39,781 nucleotides of DNA from Desulfobacteraceae bacterium (lineage in GTDB: Bacteria; Desulfobacterota; Desulfobacteria; Desulfobacterales; Desulfobacteraceae), in NCBI GenBank assembly GCA_024227235.1, contig JAAEKY010000805.1:1-39781 (forward strand), in the 5' to 3' direction. This document shows positions 17,858 through 26,417 of the stretch, one piece after another. The notes below the pieces were generated by a model that did not search any database, was not told the origin of the DNA, and saw only the letters and a list, made by a program, of their open reading frames with translations. A program made the position numbers and the translations under genes. Position 1 is the stretch's first letter; every line of letters begins with the position of its first letter.

Positions 17858-18283
17858 ATGAAGTGTATTAAAATCATTCTTGCAATTTCAATTGGACTAT
17901 TTGTGTTATCTGGCTGTAATACTCTTGGGGTGGGTGTCCAGGGACCTGAGGCGCCACCTCATAAAACAAAATATAAAAAAAAAGGGCCACCACCTCATGC
18001 CCCAGCCCATGGTTATCGTCATAAACATCATCATGGTCGCGAGATGGTTTATGATTCAGGGATAGGTGCTTATATTGTTTTAAATGTACCTGAGACATAT
18101 TTTGGAAACGATTTATATATCAGATTATCAACGGATGGAAAATGGCTGGTATCCACAACTTTTGACAGCGGATGGCGGATAGCAGCCGGTAATGAAGTTC
18201 CTCATAAATTAAAAGAGTACAAAGGGAAAAAACACAAAAAGCACAAAAAGTACAAAAAAAAGAAAGACCATAAAAATAAATAA
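17858..18283 (+). CDS. Small His/Lys-rich lipoprotein
   Basis: The 141-aa protein has a type II signal peptide with lipobox LSGC (Cys20), so it is a predicted lipoprotein. After a proline/histidine-rich segment (residues about 32-62, with HKHHHGR) comes a short globular part (DSGIGAYIVLNVPETYFGND ... WLVSTTFDSGWR) and a very basic C-terminal tail made mostly of KKHKK-type repeats. The His cluster could bind metal, and the basic tail could bind anionic cell-surface polymer; both are inferences. It sits 37 bp before the ferritin gene in the same direction, so the two may be co-expressed. I do not recognise the family. Confidence 0.8.
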   Translation: MKCIKIILAISIGLFVLSGCNTLGVGVQGPEAPPHKTKYKKKGPPPHAPAHGYRHKHHHGREMVYDSGIGAYIVLNVPETYFGNDLYIRLSTDGKWLVSTTFDSGWRIAAGNEVPHKLKEYKGKKHKKHKKYKKKKDHKNK

Positions 18284-18320
18284 GTATGAGTTGGATTAAA
18301 AGTAAAAAGGAGCGTTTATA

Positions 18321-18827
18321 ATGATTTCAAAAAAACTTGAAGATGCGATCAATTACCAGATAAATCGAGAATTATATTCAGAATATTATTATTTATCCAT
18401 GGCCTCTTATCTTAATTCAATCGGCTTAAGCGGATTTGAAAATTTTTTTCTTGTCCAGGTTGAAGAAGAGAGATTTCATGCCATGAAAATGTATAATTTT
18501 TTAAATGAAAAAGGTGGGAGGGTTACCTTACAGACTATTGAAGCACCCAAAACCGAGTTTAAATCACCTGTTGAGATATTTGAACTGGCTTATGAGCATG
18601 AAAAACTTGTTTCAGGTCTCATCAATGGCCTGATGGATCTTGCCATTAAAGAAAATGATCATGCGGCTAAAAACCACCTAAACTGGTTTGTTGAGGAGCA
18701 AGTGGAAGAGGAAGCATCCATGGAAACCATTTTAAATAAATTAAAACTGATTGGTGGAGAAGGACAGGGCCTTTTAATGATAGACAATGAACTTGCTCAA
18801 AGGATATTTACACCCCCTGCAAAATAA
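18321..18827 (+). CDS. Non-haem ferritin
   Basis: The 168-aa four-helix protein has the ferroxidase ligands of bacterial ferritins: Glu in NRELYSEYYYL, EEERFHAMKMYNF with its E..H pair, and the EEQVEEE segment. It stores iron as a ferric mineral in a 24-subunit cytoplasmic shell and limits Fenton chemistry, useful for an anaerobe rich in Fe-S enzymes. ATG 18321 follows AAGGAG. It may be co-transcribed with the upstream lipoprotein and is followed by a bidirectional terminator. FtnA-type rather than bacterioferritin, since no haem-ligand Met pattern was noticed. Confidence 0.93.
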   Translation: MISKKLEDAINYQINRELYSEYYYLSMASYLNSIGLSGFENFFLVQVEEERFHAMKMYNFLNEKGGRVTLQTIEAPKTEFKSPVEIFELAYEHEKLVSGLINGLMDLAIKENDHAAKNHLNWFVEEQVEEEASMETILNKLKLIGGEGQGLLMIDNELAQRIFTPPAK

Positions 18828-18832
18828 ACAAA

Positions 18833-18884
18833 CCAATAAAAAACAGGCCAACCCTTTTGATAGATTTGGCCTGTTTTTTATTGG
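18833..18884. terminator. Bidirectional Rho-independent terminator
   Basis: A perfect 19-bp inverted repeat pairs CCAATAAAAAACAGGCCAA (18833-18851) with 18866-18884. The U-run works in both directions, serving ferritin (+) and the convergent gene at 18897 (-). Confidence 0.92.
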
Positions 18885-18896
18885 CGTTTTAAACGG

Positions 18897-19787
18897 TTAC
18901 TCTAAAAAAGCTGATAAATTATCTTTAAATATTTTCCCTACCATTTTATCAATCATCTTTTCGATTTGCTTTTGTGCATTTGCAATCGCTTTATAAGATG
19001 AATTCTTTTCTGGTTTGTCTTCATCTTCTATGTCTTTTAAATGTTTTCGAAACAGTTTATCTATTGGTTTTTGAGCTTTATCTACAAGTTTTTCTTCTGC
19101 TTTTTCCAGTTTGTCTGCCATTTTTTCAATAAAATTATTAATATTTTTTATCGAGTTTTCTTTGTGCCTTTTAGGTGCTCCATTTTCAGGGAATGGCATT
19201 CTTGCATCCGGGATGGCAGATTCTTCTTCAGGTAATATTTGTTGTTCTGGTGGTGGCTTTGCTTCAATAGTTTCTGCTTGAATCTCGGATTCCATTGCAT
19301 ATGATTTTTGATACGAAATATCTGCAGAATACATGGAAACTGAATCATAACCACCCATGGAAATGGCTGTAGCGACAGCATCATCCATATCTCCTTTTGC
19401 CATTTCCGAAATTATTTCATCAATCCCTTTTACGATGGCTTCTATATCCTCAAGCTCTTCTTCACTTAAATCACCCACAACAGAAAATGAAAAGCTGTCT
19501 CCCGATTTTAGTGTAATTTCTCTATAATTTTGAGAGACCATTGCTGTGCCTGATTCAGTTTGGAGGACACCCTTGCTGTTGTACATAAAGGCATCCATTT
19601 CTGAATATGAATTCGATGTCAATGTAACAAGATCACCCTCTTTTGTTTTTATGGTCAATCCGGCATCCAGGCTTTCATAAGTGCTCAATGACTGCTTTCT
19701 AACATAGCTTGAAAATTGTGAGTCAGACAAGGCCCTTTGTTGGGTTGATGATCCTGCGGCTAAACTCTGGCTTTGTATGATGCTCAT
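18897..19787 (-). CDS. Unrecognised soluble protein behind a FliA-like promoter
   Basis: The 296-aa protein has no signal peptide or membrane segment. Residues 1-130 look globular with beta-rich stretches (KEGDLVTLTSNSYSEMD, SGDSFSFSVVG). A Pro/Glu-rich linker (about 165-205) follows, then a charged helical, probably coiled-coil C-terminus (EKMADKLEKAEEKLVDKAQK). I do not assign a family. ATG 19787 follows AAGGAGAAG. A sigma28-type promoter directly upstream suggests membership of the flagellar/chemotaxis regulon, but no flagellar genes are in the window. Confidence 0.8.
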   Translation of the reverse strand: MSIIQSQSLAAGSSTQQRALSDSQFSSYVRKQSLSTYESLDAGLTIKTKEGDLVTLTSNSYSEMDAFMYNSKGVLQTESGTAMVSQNYREITLKSGDSFSFSVVGDLSEEELEDIEAIVKGIDEIISEMAKGDMDDAVATAISMGGYDSVSMYSADISYQKSYAMESEIQAETIEAKPPPEQQILPEEESAIPDARMPFPENGAPKRHKENSIKNINNFIEKMADKLEKAEEKLVDKAQKPIDKLFRKHLKDIEDEDKPEKNSSYKAIANAQKQIEKMIDKMVGKIFKDNLSAFLE

Positions 19788-19837
19788 CGCACTTCTCCTT
19801 TGGAAATGGGCAATTTATTTATCTTTACTTAGACTAC

Positions 19838-19864
19838 CTATCGGCACTTAGAATATAAATATTA
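19838..19864 (-). promoter_or_regulatory. Sigma28 (FliA)-type promoter
   Basis: On the minus strand TAATATTT (19864-19857) is followed after exactly 11 bases by GCCGATAG (19845-19838). The consensus is TAAAGTTT-N11-GCCGATAA, so 6 of 8 and 7 of 8 positions match. The start codon lies about 43 bases beyond the predicted transcription start. Confidence 0.6.
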
Positions 19865-19959
19865 ATTATTATTTCATCCTTTTTAAAAAAAATTGCTATA
19901 TTCATTTATCATTTACTGATATAGGTAAATTCCTAAATAAAACAATAAGAGATGATAAG

Positions 19960-20760
19960 ATGGATACCTTTGGATTTACAAAGAAAAAGCTAATATCACT
20001 TCCCATTGAAAGCCGACACAAACACCTTATTAAATGGTTATCTGAATTTTATCAAAAATTAACAACCAACCGAGTTAATCTGACATTATTTGATCTTTTT
20101 ACAGATCACTACAACCAGATCCTTAGCTGGACCCAAATGGCGCCCTTTATAAAACCTGAAGCAAACAATTTAAAAATTTGGATTGAAGTCATTTCAGATA
20201 GAATTCACTATCATCGGTCTTTCACAAATATCACCATCCGAGACCATGATTTGCTAGAAAAAATTCAAACCAATGATTTAGCCAATGCCAGCAATAAAAT
20301 TGACTTTCATTGTCATATTGCCCTGGACGGTTTAAGAAGCCTTTTCAATGTGGGATCTATTTTCAGGACGTGCGACGCTACCGGATTTAATTCCATTCTT
20401 CTTGGTAATATTCCCGGAAAAGAACATCCAGGAATTCAAAAAACATCTATGGGAGCTCATGAATGGATTAAAGAAGAACATACCAAGGATCTTGCCCAGA
20501 CTCTGATTCAAAAGAAAGAAGAGGGATATCGTGTTATTGGGGTAGAAACCATTGAAGGTTCTGTGCCCTATTATAAAATGCGCTGGGAACCAAAAACCAT
20601 TGTTGTCTTTGGCAATGAAGAGTATGGAATTTCATCACATGTTTTAAAAACATGTGATACATTTGTTCATATCCCAATGTTTGGTAAAAAAAATTCTATA
20701 AACGTAGCCAACGCAGTCTCTGTTATCTGCTTCCAGATAGCAAACGCTCTATCAGCTTGA
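19960..20760 (+). CDS. SpoU/TrmH-family RNA 2'-O-ribose methyltransferase
   Basis: The 266-aa protein has an unassigned N-terminal helical region (about 1-105) followed by a SPOUT domain with all three SpoU motifs: NVGSIFRTCDATGF, VVFGNEEYGIS and IPMFGKKNSINVANAVSV. It should bind S-adenosylmethionine in the trefoil knot and methylate a ribose 2'-OH in tRNA or rRNA. The N-terminal part differs from the L30e-like domain of RlmB-type enzymes, so the target is not assignable. It is a stand-alone gene converging on the S4-domain gene. Confidence 0.9.
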   Translation: MDTFGFTKKKLISLPIESRHKHLIKWLSEFYQKLTTNRVNLTLFDLFTDHYNQILSWTQMAPFIKPEANNLKIWIEVISDRIHYHRSFTNITIRDHDLLEKIQTNDLANASNKIDFHCHIALDGLRSLFNVGSIFRTCDATGFNSILLGNIPGKEHPGIQKTSMGAHEWIKEEHTKDLAQTLIQKKEEGYRVIGVETIEGSVPYYKMRWEPKTIVVFGNEEYGISSHVLKTCDTFVHIPMFGKKNSINVANAVSVICFQIANALSA

Positions 20761-20804
20761 TACAATTTATTGATTCTTGGGTGCCTATTTCTTTAAAAAT
20801 TTTA

Positions 20805-21017
20805 TTATTTAATTTCAATAATAAAATCATCAAATTCGATTATGTCACCTGGATATATTTTTTTTCTTTTCCTTGTTTCAATGACATCGTTTACTTTTAC
20901 ATAGCCATCCGCAATTAAATATTTTGCCTCTCCACCACTTGCAGCAAGGTTTTCAAACTTTAATATTTTATAAAGTTCAACAGGTGTCTTTTTGATCTTA
21001 GCAATTCTTTTTTCCAC
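20805..21017 (-). CDS. Small S4-domain RNA-binding protein (YbcJ-like)
   Basis: The 70-aa protein is essentially a single S4 domain: KFENLAASGGEAKYLIADGYVKVND followed by RKRKKIYPGDII. Stand-alone S4 proteins of this size (YbcJ/RlbA type) bind structured RNA, probably ribosomal. It is convergent with the SpoU methyltransferase gene, another RNA-directed function, although they are not an operon. Confidence 0.85.
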   Translation of the reverse strand: MEKRIAKIKKTPVELYKILKFENLAASGGEAKYLIADGYVKVNDVIETRKRKKIYPGDIIEFDDFIIEIK

Positions 21018-21136
21018 TTTTTATCTTCGCCCTTCATCTATGTTAGATTCTAAAATCTGGTTCTTAAACAACAAAGCATCTTGCATTCTAACTCAGATAT
21101 TTATAATACAATAGCAAAATAAAGGAGTTCACTTAA

Positions 21137-22168
21137 ATGAAATATTTAAAATCTATTGTTTTTCTCTTTATCTTATTTTTTTTTACGTTTAATTCAATAA
21201 GTTTAGCCTCGCAATTGGGCAAGCAATACAGTATCTCCGGCAAAACCATGGGAACGTATTACACTATAAAATTTATTTCAAATAAAAAACTCTCCCCATC
21301 AACCTGGAAAAAGAAGGTGGATGTTCGCCTGAAAGAAGTGAACAAAAAGCTTTCTATGTATAACCCTAAAAGTGAACTTTCACTATTTAATCAGCATGAC
21401 ATTGGAAAACCCGTATCAATATCTTCTGACTTTTTCACCATTATTTTATCCGCAAAAAAATTATACCATCTGACCGAAGGATCCTGGGACGGAACCATAA
21501 AACCTCTTGTTGACCTCTGGGGGTTTGGAACAAAAAAACAAACGAATCGCATCCCGGAGCCTCATCAAATAACACTTGCTCTATCAACATTGGGATTTAA
21601 TCATATTAAAATTAAAAGACCCAATACAATTTTCAAATCAAAAGCCATCACTCTTGATTTGGGTTCTATTGCCAAAGGTTATGGTGTGGACGCTATTGCT
21701 GATATATTTATATCATCCGACATCAACAATATTTTAGTAGAAATCGGTGGTGAACTTAAAGCTTTTGGTAAAAACAAAAAAGGTAAAATTTGGTCAGTGG
21801 GAATCAGCAAGCCGGATAAATTATTTTCAAACCAGGAATTGTATAAAATTATTCGTTTAGATAACAGCGCCATCGCCACAAGTGGTAATTACAGGAATTT
21901 CTTTGAGATTAATGGAAAAACCTATTCCCATATTATTGATCCTAAGACAGGTTTTCCAGTGGACAACCATATCGTTTCCGTATCTGTCATTTCAAAAGAC
22001 TGTTCTTTTGCTGACGGTCTTGCTACTGCCCTTATGGTGATGGATGTAAAAAAGGGGCTTTCGCTTGTGAACAGCCTTGAGCAGACAGAATGCATGATCA
22101 TCCAAAAAAAAGAGCATCAATTTATCAGCCATGCTTCCGAAAACTTTGAAGACTTGGTTATAGAATAA
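21137..22168 (+). CDS. apbE: FAD:protein FMN transferase ApbE
   Basis: The 343-aa protein begins with a hydrophobic signal peptide (about residues 1-25, ending SLASQ), so it acts outside the cytoplasmic membrane. ApbE landmarks are GTYYTIKF, WDGTIKPLVDLWGFG, LDLGSIAKGYGVD, EIGGELKAFGK, HIIDPKTGFPVD and DGLATALMV. It transfers FMN from FAD to a Thr/Ser of target flavoproteins such as the Rnf/Nqr subunits; no such target is in the window. No lipobox Cys is seen, unlike many ApbE lipoproteins. ATG 21137 follows AAAGGAG. The gene ends 2 bp from the convergent radical SAM gene. Confidence 0.92.
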   Translation: MKYLKSIVFLFILFFFTFNSISLASQLGKQYSISGKTMGTYYTIKFISNKKLSPSTWKKKVDVRLKEVNKKLSMYNPKSELSLFNQHDIGKPVSISSDFFTIILSAKKLYHLTEGSWDGTIKPLVDLWGFGTKKQTNRIPEPHQITLALSTLGFNHIKIKRPNTIFKSKAITLDLGSIAKGYGVDAIADIFISSDINNILVEIGGELKAFGKNKKGKIWSVGISKPDKLFSNQELYKIIRLDNSAIATSGNYRNFFEINGKTYSHIIDPKTGFPVDNHIVSVSVISKDCSFADGLATALMVMDVKKGLSLVNSLEQTECMIIQKKEHQFISHASENFEDLVIE

Positions 22169-22170
22169 CT

Positions 22171-23091
22171 CTATTTTTTATATTTTATCCCTTGAAAAGA
22201 ATTTCTTTTCTCAAGGGTATGCTGAATCATATTAAAAGTTTGCCGGTATTGAGCAGCCCACATGGGAGCTTGTAATTCATCTGAATGCGGGTCGCCTGTG
22301 ATCCGCTGGATAATAATTTCTTTTGGTAACAATTCTAAAAAATCACAGACCGTCTCTACATATTCCTCCTGCTCCATTGGGATATACTCCCCTTTTTTCC
22401 ACAGGGTATCAAGGAGCGTTCCTTTAATGACATAAAGCAAATGTATCTTAACTCCATTGATTGAGCTATTGGCCAATATTTTTGCACTTTCAAGCATCAT
22501 CTCCTTGTCCTCACCCGGAAGCCCTAAAATGATATGCGTACAGATATTGATTCCTCTCCCTTTGGTTAATTGAACCGCATTAAGAAAATCAGCATACGAA
22601 TGCCCTCTGTTAATCAATTCAAGCGTTGAATCATGAACCGATTGCAGACCATACTCAAGCCAGACTAAATATTCCTTTGCATAGGACTCTAACAGATCAA
22701 GCTTTTGAGTATCGATACAGTCTGGCCGGGTGCCAATGGCCATTCCTACCATACCATCACAGGATAATGCTTCATCAATCATTTGCTTCATATGTTCACA
22801 AGTGGTGTATGTATTAGAATACGATTGAAAATAAGCCAAGAATTTTTTTGCTTTATATTTTTTTATCGCTCCGATTTTACCGGAGTCAATCTGCTGTTTT
22901 ATAGAAAGACCTTTTTTAAACAGCCCTGAACCAGAGCCTTTTGAATTGCAATAAATACATCCTTTGTCAGAAAGTAAACCATCTCTATTCGGGCAGGACA
23001 ATCCTGCATCTACTGAAATCTTTTGTACTCGCTGACCATACAGCCTTCTTAAGTAGGTATTGTAATCTGAATATCTTTTTTTTTTATCCAT
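22171..23091 (-). CDS. TIGR01212-family radical SAM protein (YhcC-like)
   Basis: The 306-aa protein has a radical SAM iron-sulfur motif spaced CX11CX2C (Cys33, Cys45, Cys48) instead of the classical CX3CX2C; this spacing and the segments HLLYVIKGTLLDTLW and QRITGDPHSDELQAP are typical of the TIGR01212/YhcC family. Function is unproven; the fold implies reductive cleavage of SAM by a [4Fe-4S] cluster in the cytoplasm. It is a single gene, with its start next to an AT-rich gap. Confidence 0.9.
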   Translation of the reverse strand: MDKKKRYSDYNTYLRRLYGQRVQKISVDAGLSCPNRDGLLSDKGCIYCNSKGSGSGLFKKGLSIKQQIDSGKIGAIKKYKAKKFLAYFQSYSNTYTTCEHMKQMIDEALSCDGMVGMAIGTRPDCIDTQKLDLLESYAKEYLVWLEYGLQSVHDSTLELINRGHSYADFLNAVQLTKGRGINICTHIILGLPGEDKEMMLESAKILANSSINGVKIHLLYVIKGTLLDTLWKKGEYIPMEQEEYVETVCDFLELLPKEIIIQRITGDPHSDELQAPMWAAQYRQTFNMIQHTLEKRNSFQGIKYKK

Positions 23092-23346
23092 TCAACCTAT
23101 CCAATGATCAAATTAATTCTTGGCTTTTAAATCATCTCAATTTATTTTCATTTTGTTATTTATCACTAATAGACGCTAAAAATCAAAGTAAGATAAAAAA
23201 CAGAACAATTTTTTTTATACTTTGCTTGGTTTTCCTCGATGCTTATCCTTGTGATAAAATGCTTGGCATTTATCTCGCTATAAAAGAAAGTTTGATGGAT
23301 GAATTCAAAATCAATTAGCTTTAGAAACGCTTATCATACAAGGTCT
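23092..23346. other. Intergenic stretch with no recognised gene
   Basis: AT-rich sequence between the radical SAM gene start and the 3' end of the large operon. It holds a small hairpin (GATAAAATGC at 23253-23262 with GCATTTATC at 23266-23274) without a T-run, so it is not a clear terminator. No supported gene. Confidence 0.4.
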
Positions 23347-23502
23347 CTAAGGTTTTCTGGAATTTTCATGAGTTTGCCCCTCCCCGAAAAGAGGCTTAAC
23401 CTCAGGTGTAGAATATCTGGGAAGGATCAAAATCCTTATATCAATTTTAATGCAACCTTGGGGTAAATCTTCAATTTTCTCTACTCTTTTATCTATATTC
23501 AT
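23347..23502 (-). CDS. Possible 51-aa small protein overlapping the response-regulator gene end
   Basis: An ATG at 23502 lies 14 bases inside the end of the response-regulator gene in another frame. It opens a 51-codon frame whose product begins MNIDKRVEKIEDLPQG and contains PRYSTPEVKPLFGEG. The overlap would allow translational coupling, but no Shine-Dalgarno sequence is evident and no family is recognised. It could be chance. Confidence 0.3.
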   Translation of the reverse strand: MNIDKRVEKIEDLPQGCIKIDIRILILPRYSTPEVKPLFGEGQTHENSRKP

Positions 23503-24880
23503 CTGGATCAATACCAAATCGTTTCATGATCTGCTGTAATCCCTGCCGGTCCATGCTACATTGTTTGGCTGCCTGGGTTATATTCCCGCCAGTCATGGTA
23601 AGTTTAGCCCCTATGTAGTCGTGGTTGAACGCATGAAGAACTTTTTCTTTTGCCTCTTTATACGGCAAGGATGAAATAACTTTGCTGCTAAACCCCAAAA
23701 CCTGTTTATGATTAGTTTCTGAATTAACCAAAGGTATATCAGACAATTGAAGTGTATCCTCTTTAGAATAAAGTATCCCTTGTACTATAATATTTTCAAG
23801 TTCTCTAACATTACCCGGCCAGGATTGTTTCATAAGAAGATCCATCACCTCTTGTGCAATCATCTTCATTCCCTTTTTCATTTTTTTGCAATGCTTAATT
23901 ACCAGATGTTCGGCTATCATGGGGATATCTGTAATTCTATCCCGCAAAGGCGGCAGCTCGATGGGAAGCACATTCAACCTGTAAAAAAAATCCTGCCTGA
24001 ACTCATTGTCTGCAATCTTTTTTTTAAGGTCCCGGTTAGTTGATGCAATAATTCTGACATCAACCTTTTTAGTTTTTGTGTCTCCAAGAGGTTTTATTTC
24101 TTTTTCCTGCAAAACTCTTAAAAGTTTTGTCTGGATGGAGGGTCCAATATCTCCAATTTCATCCAAAAAAATCGTACCCTTGTCTGCTTCATTGAAAAGC
24201 CCTTCTTTATCACGATTGGCGCTGGTAAATGCCCCTTTTTTGCACCCAAACAATTCACTTTCTAAGATATGTTCCGGAATGGTCGGACAGTTCACCGGGA
24301 TGAACGACTTATCTTTCCTTGGGCTTAAGGCATGAATAGATCTAGCTGTAAGATCTTTTCCTGTACCGGATTCCCCCGTAATCAGTACGGTTACATCGCT
24401 TGACGCAACCAGATTAATTTTATCAAATACGCGTTGCATGGGCTCGCTTTTACCAATCAAAGAATGAAGCCCCTTTTTATTCCTTTTTAATGCCTTATTC
24501 TCTTTGATCAGCAGGCTTCTTTCAAGGGCTTTTTGTGTCTTAAAAATAATTTCATCTTGTTCAAAGGGTTTGGGAATAAAATCATAAGCACCCAGTTTAA
24601 TCGCTTTTACTGCAGACTCGATATTTCCAAATGCAGTAAGCATCACCACTGTTAAATCAGGATATTTTTTTCTAATGCGCTCAAGAAGTTCAAACCCGTC
24701 CATTCCAGGCATTTTTATATCACAGATCACAAGGTCAAAAACTGCCTGCTCCAACACATTCAGTGCCATTTCCCCGGAAAAAACCTTGGTTACACTACAA
24801 TCAAGCTCCGGTTCCAAGGTACGTTGTAAAAGACGGGTCATATCCTTTTCGTCATCAACGGCCAGTATATTTATTGTCAT
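23489..24880 (-). CDS. Sigma54-dependent response regulator (NtrC family)
   Basis: The 463-aa protein contains a receiver domain (1-120; Asp9-Asp10, phospho-acceptor Asp54, Lys104), a central AAA+ domain (about 140-370; Walker A GESGTGKD at 169-176) and a C-terminal Fis-type HTH (GGNITQAAKQCSMDRQGLQQIMKRFG). The sigma54-contact loop reads GAFTSA (216-221) instead of GAFTGA. Phosphorylated by the kinase 22 bp upstream, it should activate -24/-12 promoters. The nearest candidate is the promoter at 36001-36016 driving its own operon. ATG 24880 is reached through a short spacer after the kinase stop. Confidence 0.94.
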   Translation of the reverse strand: MTINILAVDDEKDMTRLLQRTLEPELDCSVTKVFSGEMALNVLEQAVFDLVICDIKMPGMDGFELLERIRKKYPDLTVVMLTAFGNIESAVKAIKLGAYDFIPKPFEQDEIIFKTQKALERSLLIKENKALKRNKKGLHSLIGKSEPMQRVFDKINLVASSDVTVLITGESGTGKDLTARSIHALSPRKDKSFIPVNCPTIPEHILESELFGCKKGAFTSANRDKEGLFNEADKGTIFLDEIGDIGPSIQTKLLRVLQEKEIKPLGDTKTKKVDVRIIASTNRDLKKKIADNEFRQDFFYRLNVLPIELPPLRDRITDIPMIAEHLVIKHCKKMKKGMKMIAQEVMDLLMKQSWPGNVRELENIIVQGILYSKEDTLQLSDIPLVNSETNHKQVLGFSSKVISSLPYKEAKEKVLHAFNHDYIGAKLTMTGGNITQAAKQCSMDRQGLQQIMKRFGIDPDEYR

Positions 24881-24902
24881 CAGAACCTACTCCTGTTTCT
24901 AT

Positions 24903-26417
24903 TCACACTAAATCATCCTCTGGGGCATCCGGTGAAACTATCGGTAAACTAATGATAAAAGCAGCGCCCTTTTCTTTTCTATTTCTTACCGTTATATCAC
25001 CGCCATGGCGTCGAATAATTCCATATCCCACAGACAGGCCGAGACCTGTTCCCTGCCCGGCAGGTTTGGTGGTAAAAAACGGATCAAATATTCGAGAAAA
25101 ATATTTTTTTCGTATACCTGTACCATTATCTTTTACCAGAATTAAAATCTGCTGCTTGTCATTTTTCTCTGTTAAAACTTCAATTATACCTTTTTTATCA
25201 ACCGCATGGCGGGCATTAATTATTAAATTAATAACCACCTGTGCCAATTCCTGCTCATTACCTAAGATAATTAATGATTCTTCTTCAGACAGGGCCATAC
25301 GGATTTCCACATTCCGAAAATCCGTATGGTTGGCTAAAAATTTAATCACATCATAGACAACCTTTGTTACATCAACCCGGCTCTTTACCAATGATCCTTT
25401 CCTTGAAAAGGATAAAAGATCTGAAACGACTGTCTTGCAATTTTTTACGTGCTTTTCAATGGTTTTAAGATCTTCTTCAAAACCGGATTCTTCTTTTAGC
25501 ATCAACTGGGTGAATCCTAAAATAATTCCCAATGGATTATTGATCTCATGTGCCACGCCTGCGGATAATTCTCCTAGAGCTGCCAATTTATCCGCTTGTG
25601 CGATCTGTTGTTCCATTTGTTTTTTATCGTTGATATTTTTAATGATGAAATGAAAGGTTTTCCCGCAGCCAAAAGCGCCATAATCCACACCACCCGTGAT
25701 TAACACACGAACCTGGGAGTTATCTGCTCTTAAAAAATCAGTCTCATCATTTAAAATATATTCATGAGTTTCAAGAATACTGCGAATTCTATCCCATTCA
25801 GATGACTGAGACAAAAAATCCTTTAATCCCATTTTTTTTTGCAGCATCTCTTCTTTTTTATACCCCGTCAGGGCTACGCCGGCAGGATTAATTTCAGCGA
25901 TATTAAATGTTTCATCAATGACAACAATTGTATCCAGGGATTGTTCAAAAATTCGTCGGGATTTGTGTTCACTGCTGGTCATCCGTTCAGTTCTCTCAAT
26001 GACCTTATGCTCAAGGGTTTGATTCAAATCCACAAGTTTTATATGTGTATCTTCAAGTCTCTTTCTACCTGATAGTATTTTCTCATTGATATTCCAACTC
26101 TGGTTAAAAAACAGGGTAATCAAACCGACCAGCATAAAGGATACTGTATTTACACTCCCTGAAAAAGAGCTGATAGAAGACCATGTTTCTGAATTTGATG
26201 TCAAAATTAAAAACTGCCTTAAAATATGACCAAACGACCTGGAGACCGAAAAAACGGTAAACCCGGTGGCAATCCATAACATATATAGGAAAACAGCATT
26301 ATCTGGATCTATTGCACGCAATATTCTCGCTTTATAAAGGCAGAAAAGTGCAATAACCACCATTAATACAGAACCGATTACATCCACTACCAGAATGGGG
26401 AAAAAAGAGATTATCAT
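24903..26417 (-). CDS. Membrane PAS sensor histidine kinase
   Basis: The 504-aa protein starts at ATG 26417, whose A is the last base of the preceding gene's TGA stop (TGATG), with AGAGG upstream; translation is thus coupled. Two or three transmembrane segments (about 3-28, 42-60 and 88-106) precede a linker coiled coil (115-150), a PAS domain (about 150-270), a HisKA domain with His290 (SAGVAHEINNPLG) and a HATPase domain (NLIINARHAV, DNGTGI, GTGLGLSVGYGII). It is paired with the sigma54 regulator. The membrane proteins encoded just before it may be part of the sensing unit. Confidence 0.92.
   Translation of the reverse strand: MIISFFPILVVDVIGSVLMVVIALFCLYKARILRAIDPDNAVFLYMLWIATGFTVFSVSRSFGHILRQFLILTSNSETWSSISSFSGSVNTVSFMLVGLITLFFNQSWNINEKILSGRKRLEDTHIKLVDLNQTLEHKVIERTERMTSSEHKSRRIFEQSLDTIVVIDETFNIAEINPAGVALTGYKKEEMLQKKMGLKDFLSQSSEWDRIRSILETHEYILNDETDFLRADNSQVRVLITGGVDYGAFGCGKTFHFIIKNINDKKQMEQQIAQADKLAALGELSAGVAHEINNPLGIILGFTQLMLKEESGFEEDLKTIEKHVKNCKTVVSDLLSFSRKGSLVKSRVDVTKVVYDVIKFLANHTDFRNVEIRMALSEEESLIILGNEQELAQVVINLIINARHAVDKKGIIEVLTEKNDKQQILILVKDNGTGIRKKYFSRIFDPFFTTKPAGQGTGLGLSVGYGIIRRHGGDITVRNRKEKGAAFIISLPIVSPDAPEDDLV

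Noticed and set aside
18220..18283. AAA/CAC-rich tandem pattern at the lipoprotein 3' end as a DNA repeat
   Set aside because: It is explained by the coded KKHKK-type basic tail.
22185..22220. Inverted repeat (CCCTTGAAAAGAA / TTCTTTTCTCAAGGG) near the apbE and radical SAM gene ends
   Set aside because: It lies inside the radical SAM coding end and has no T-run on either strand, so it is not a convincing terminator.
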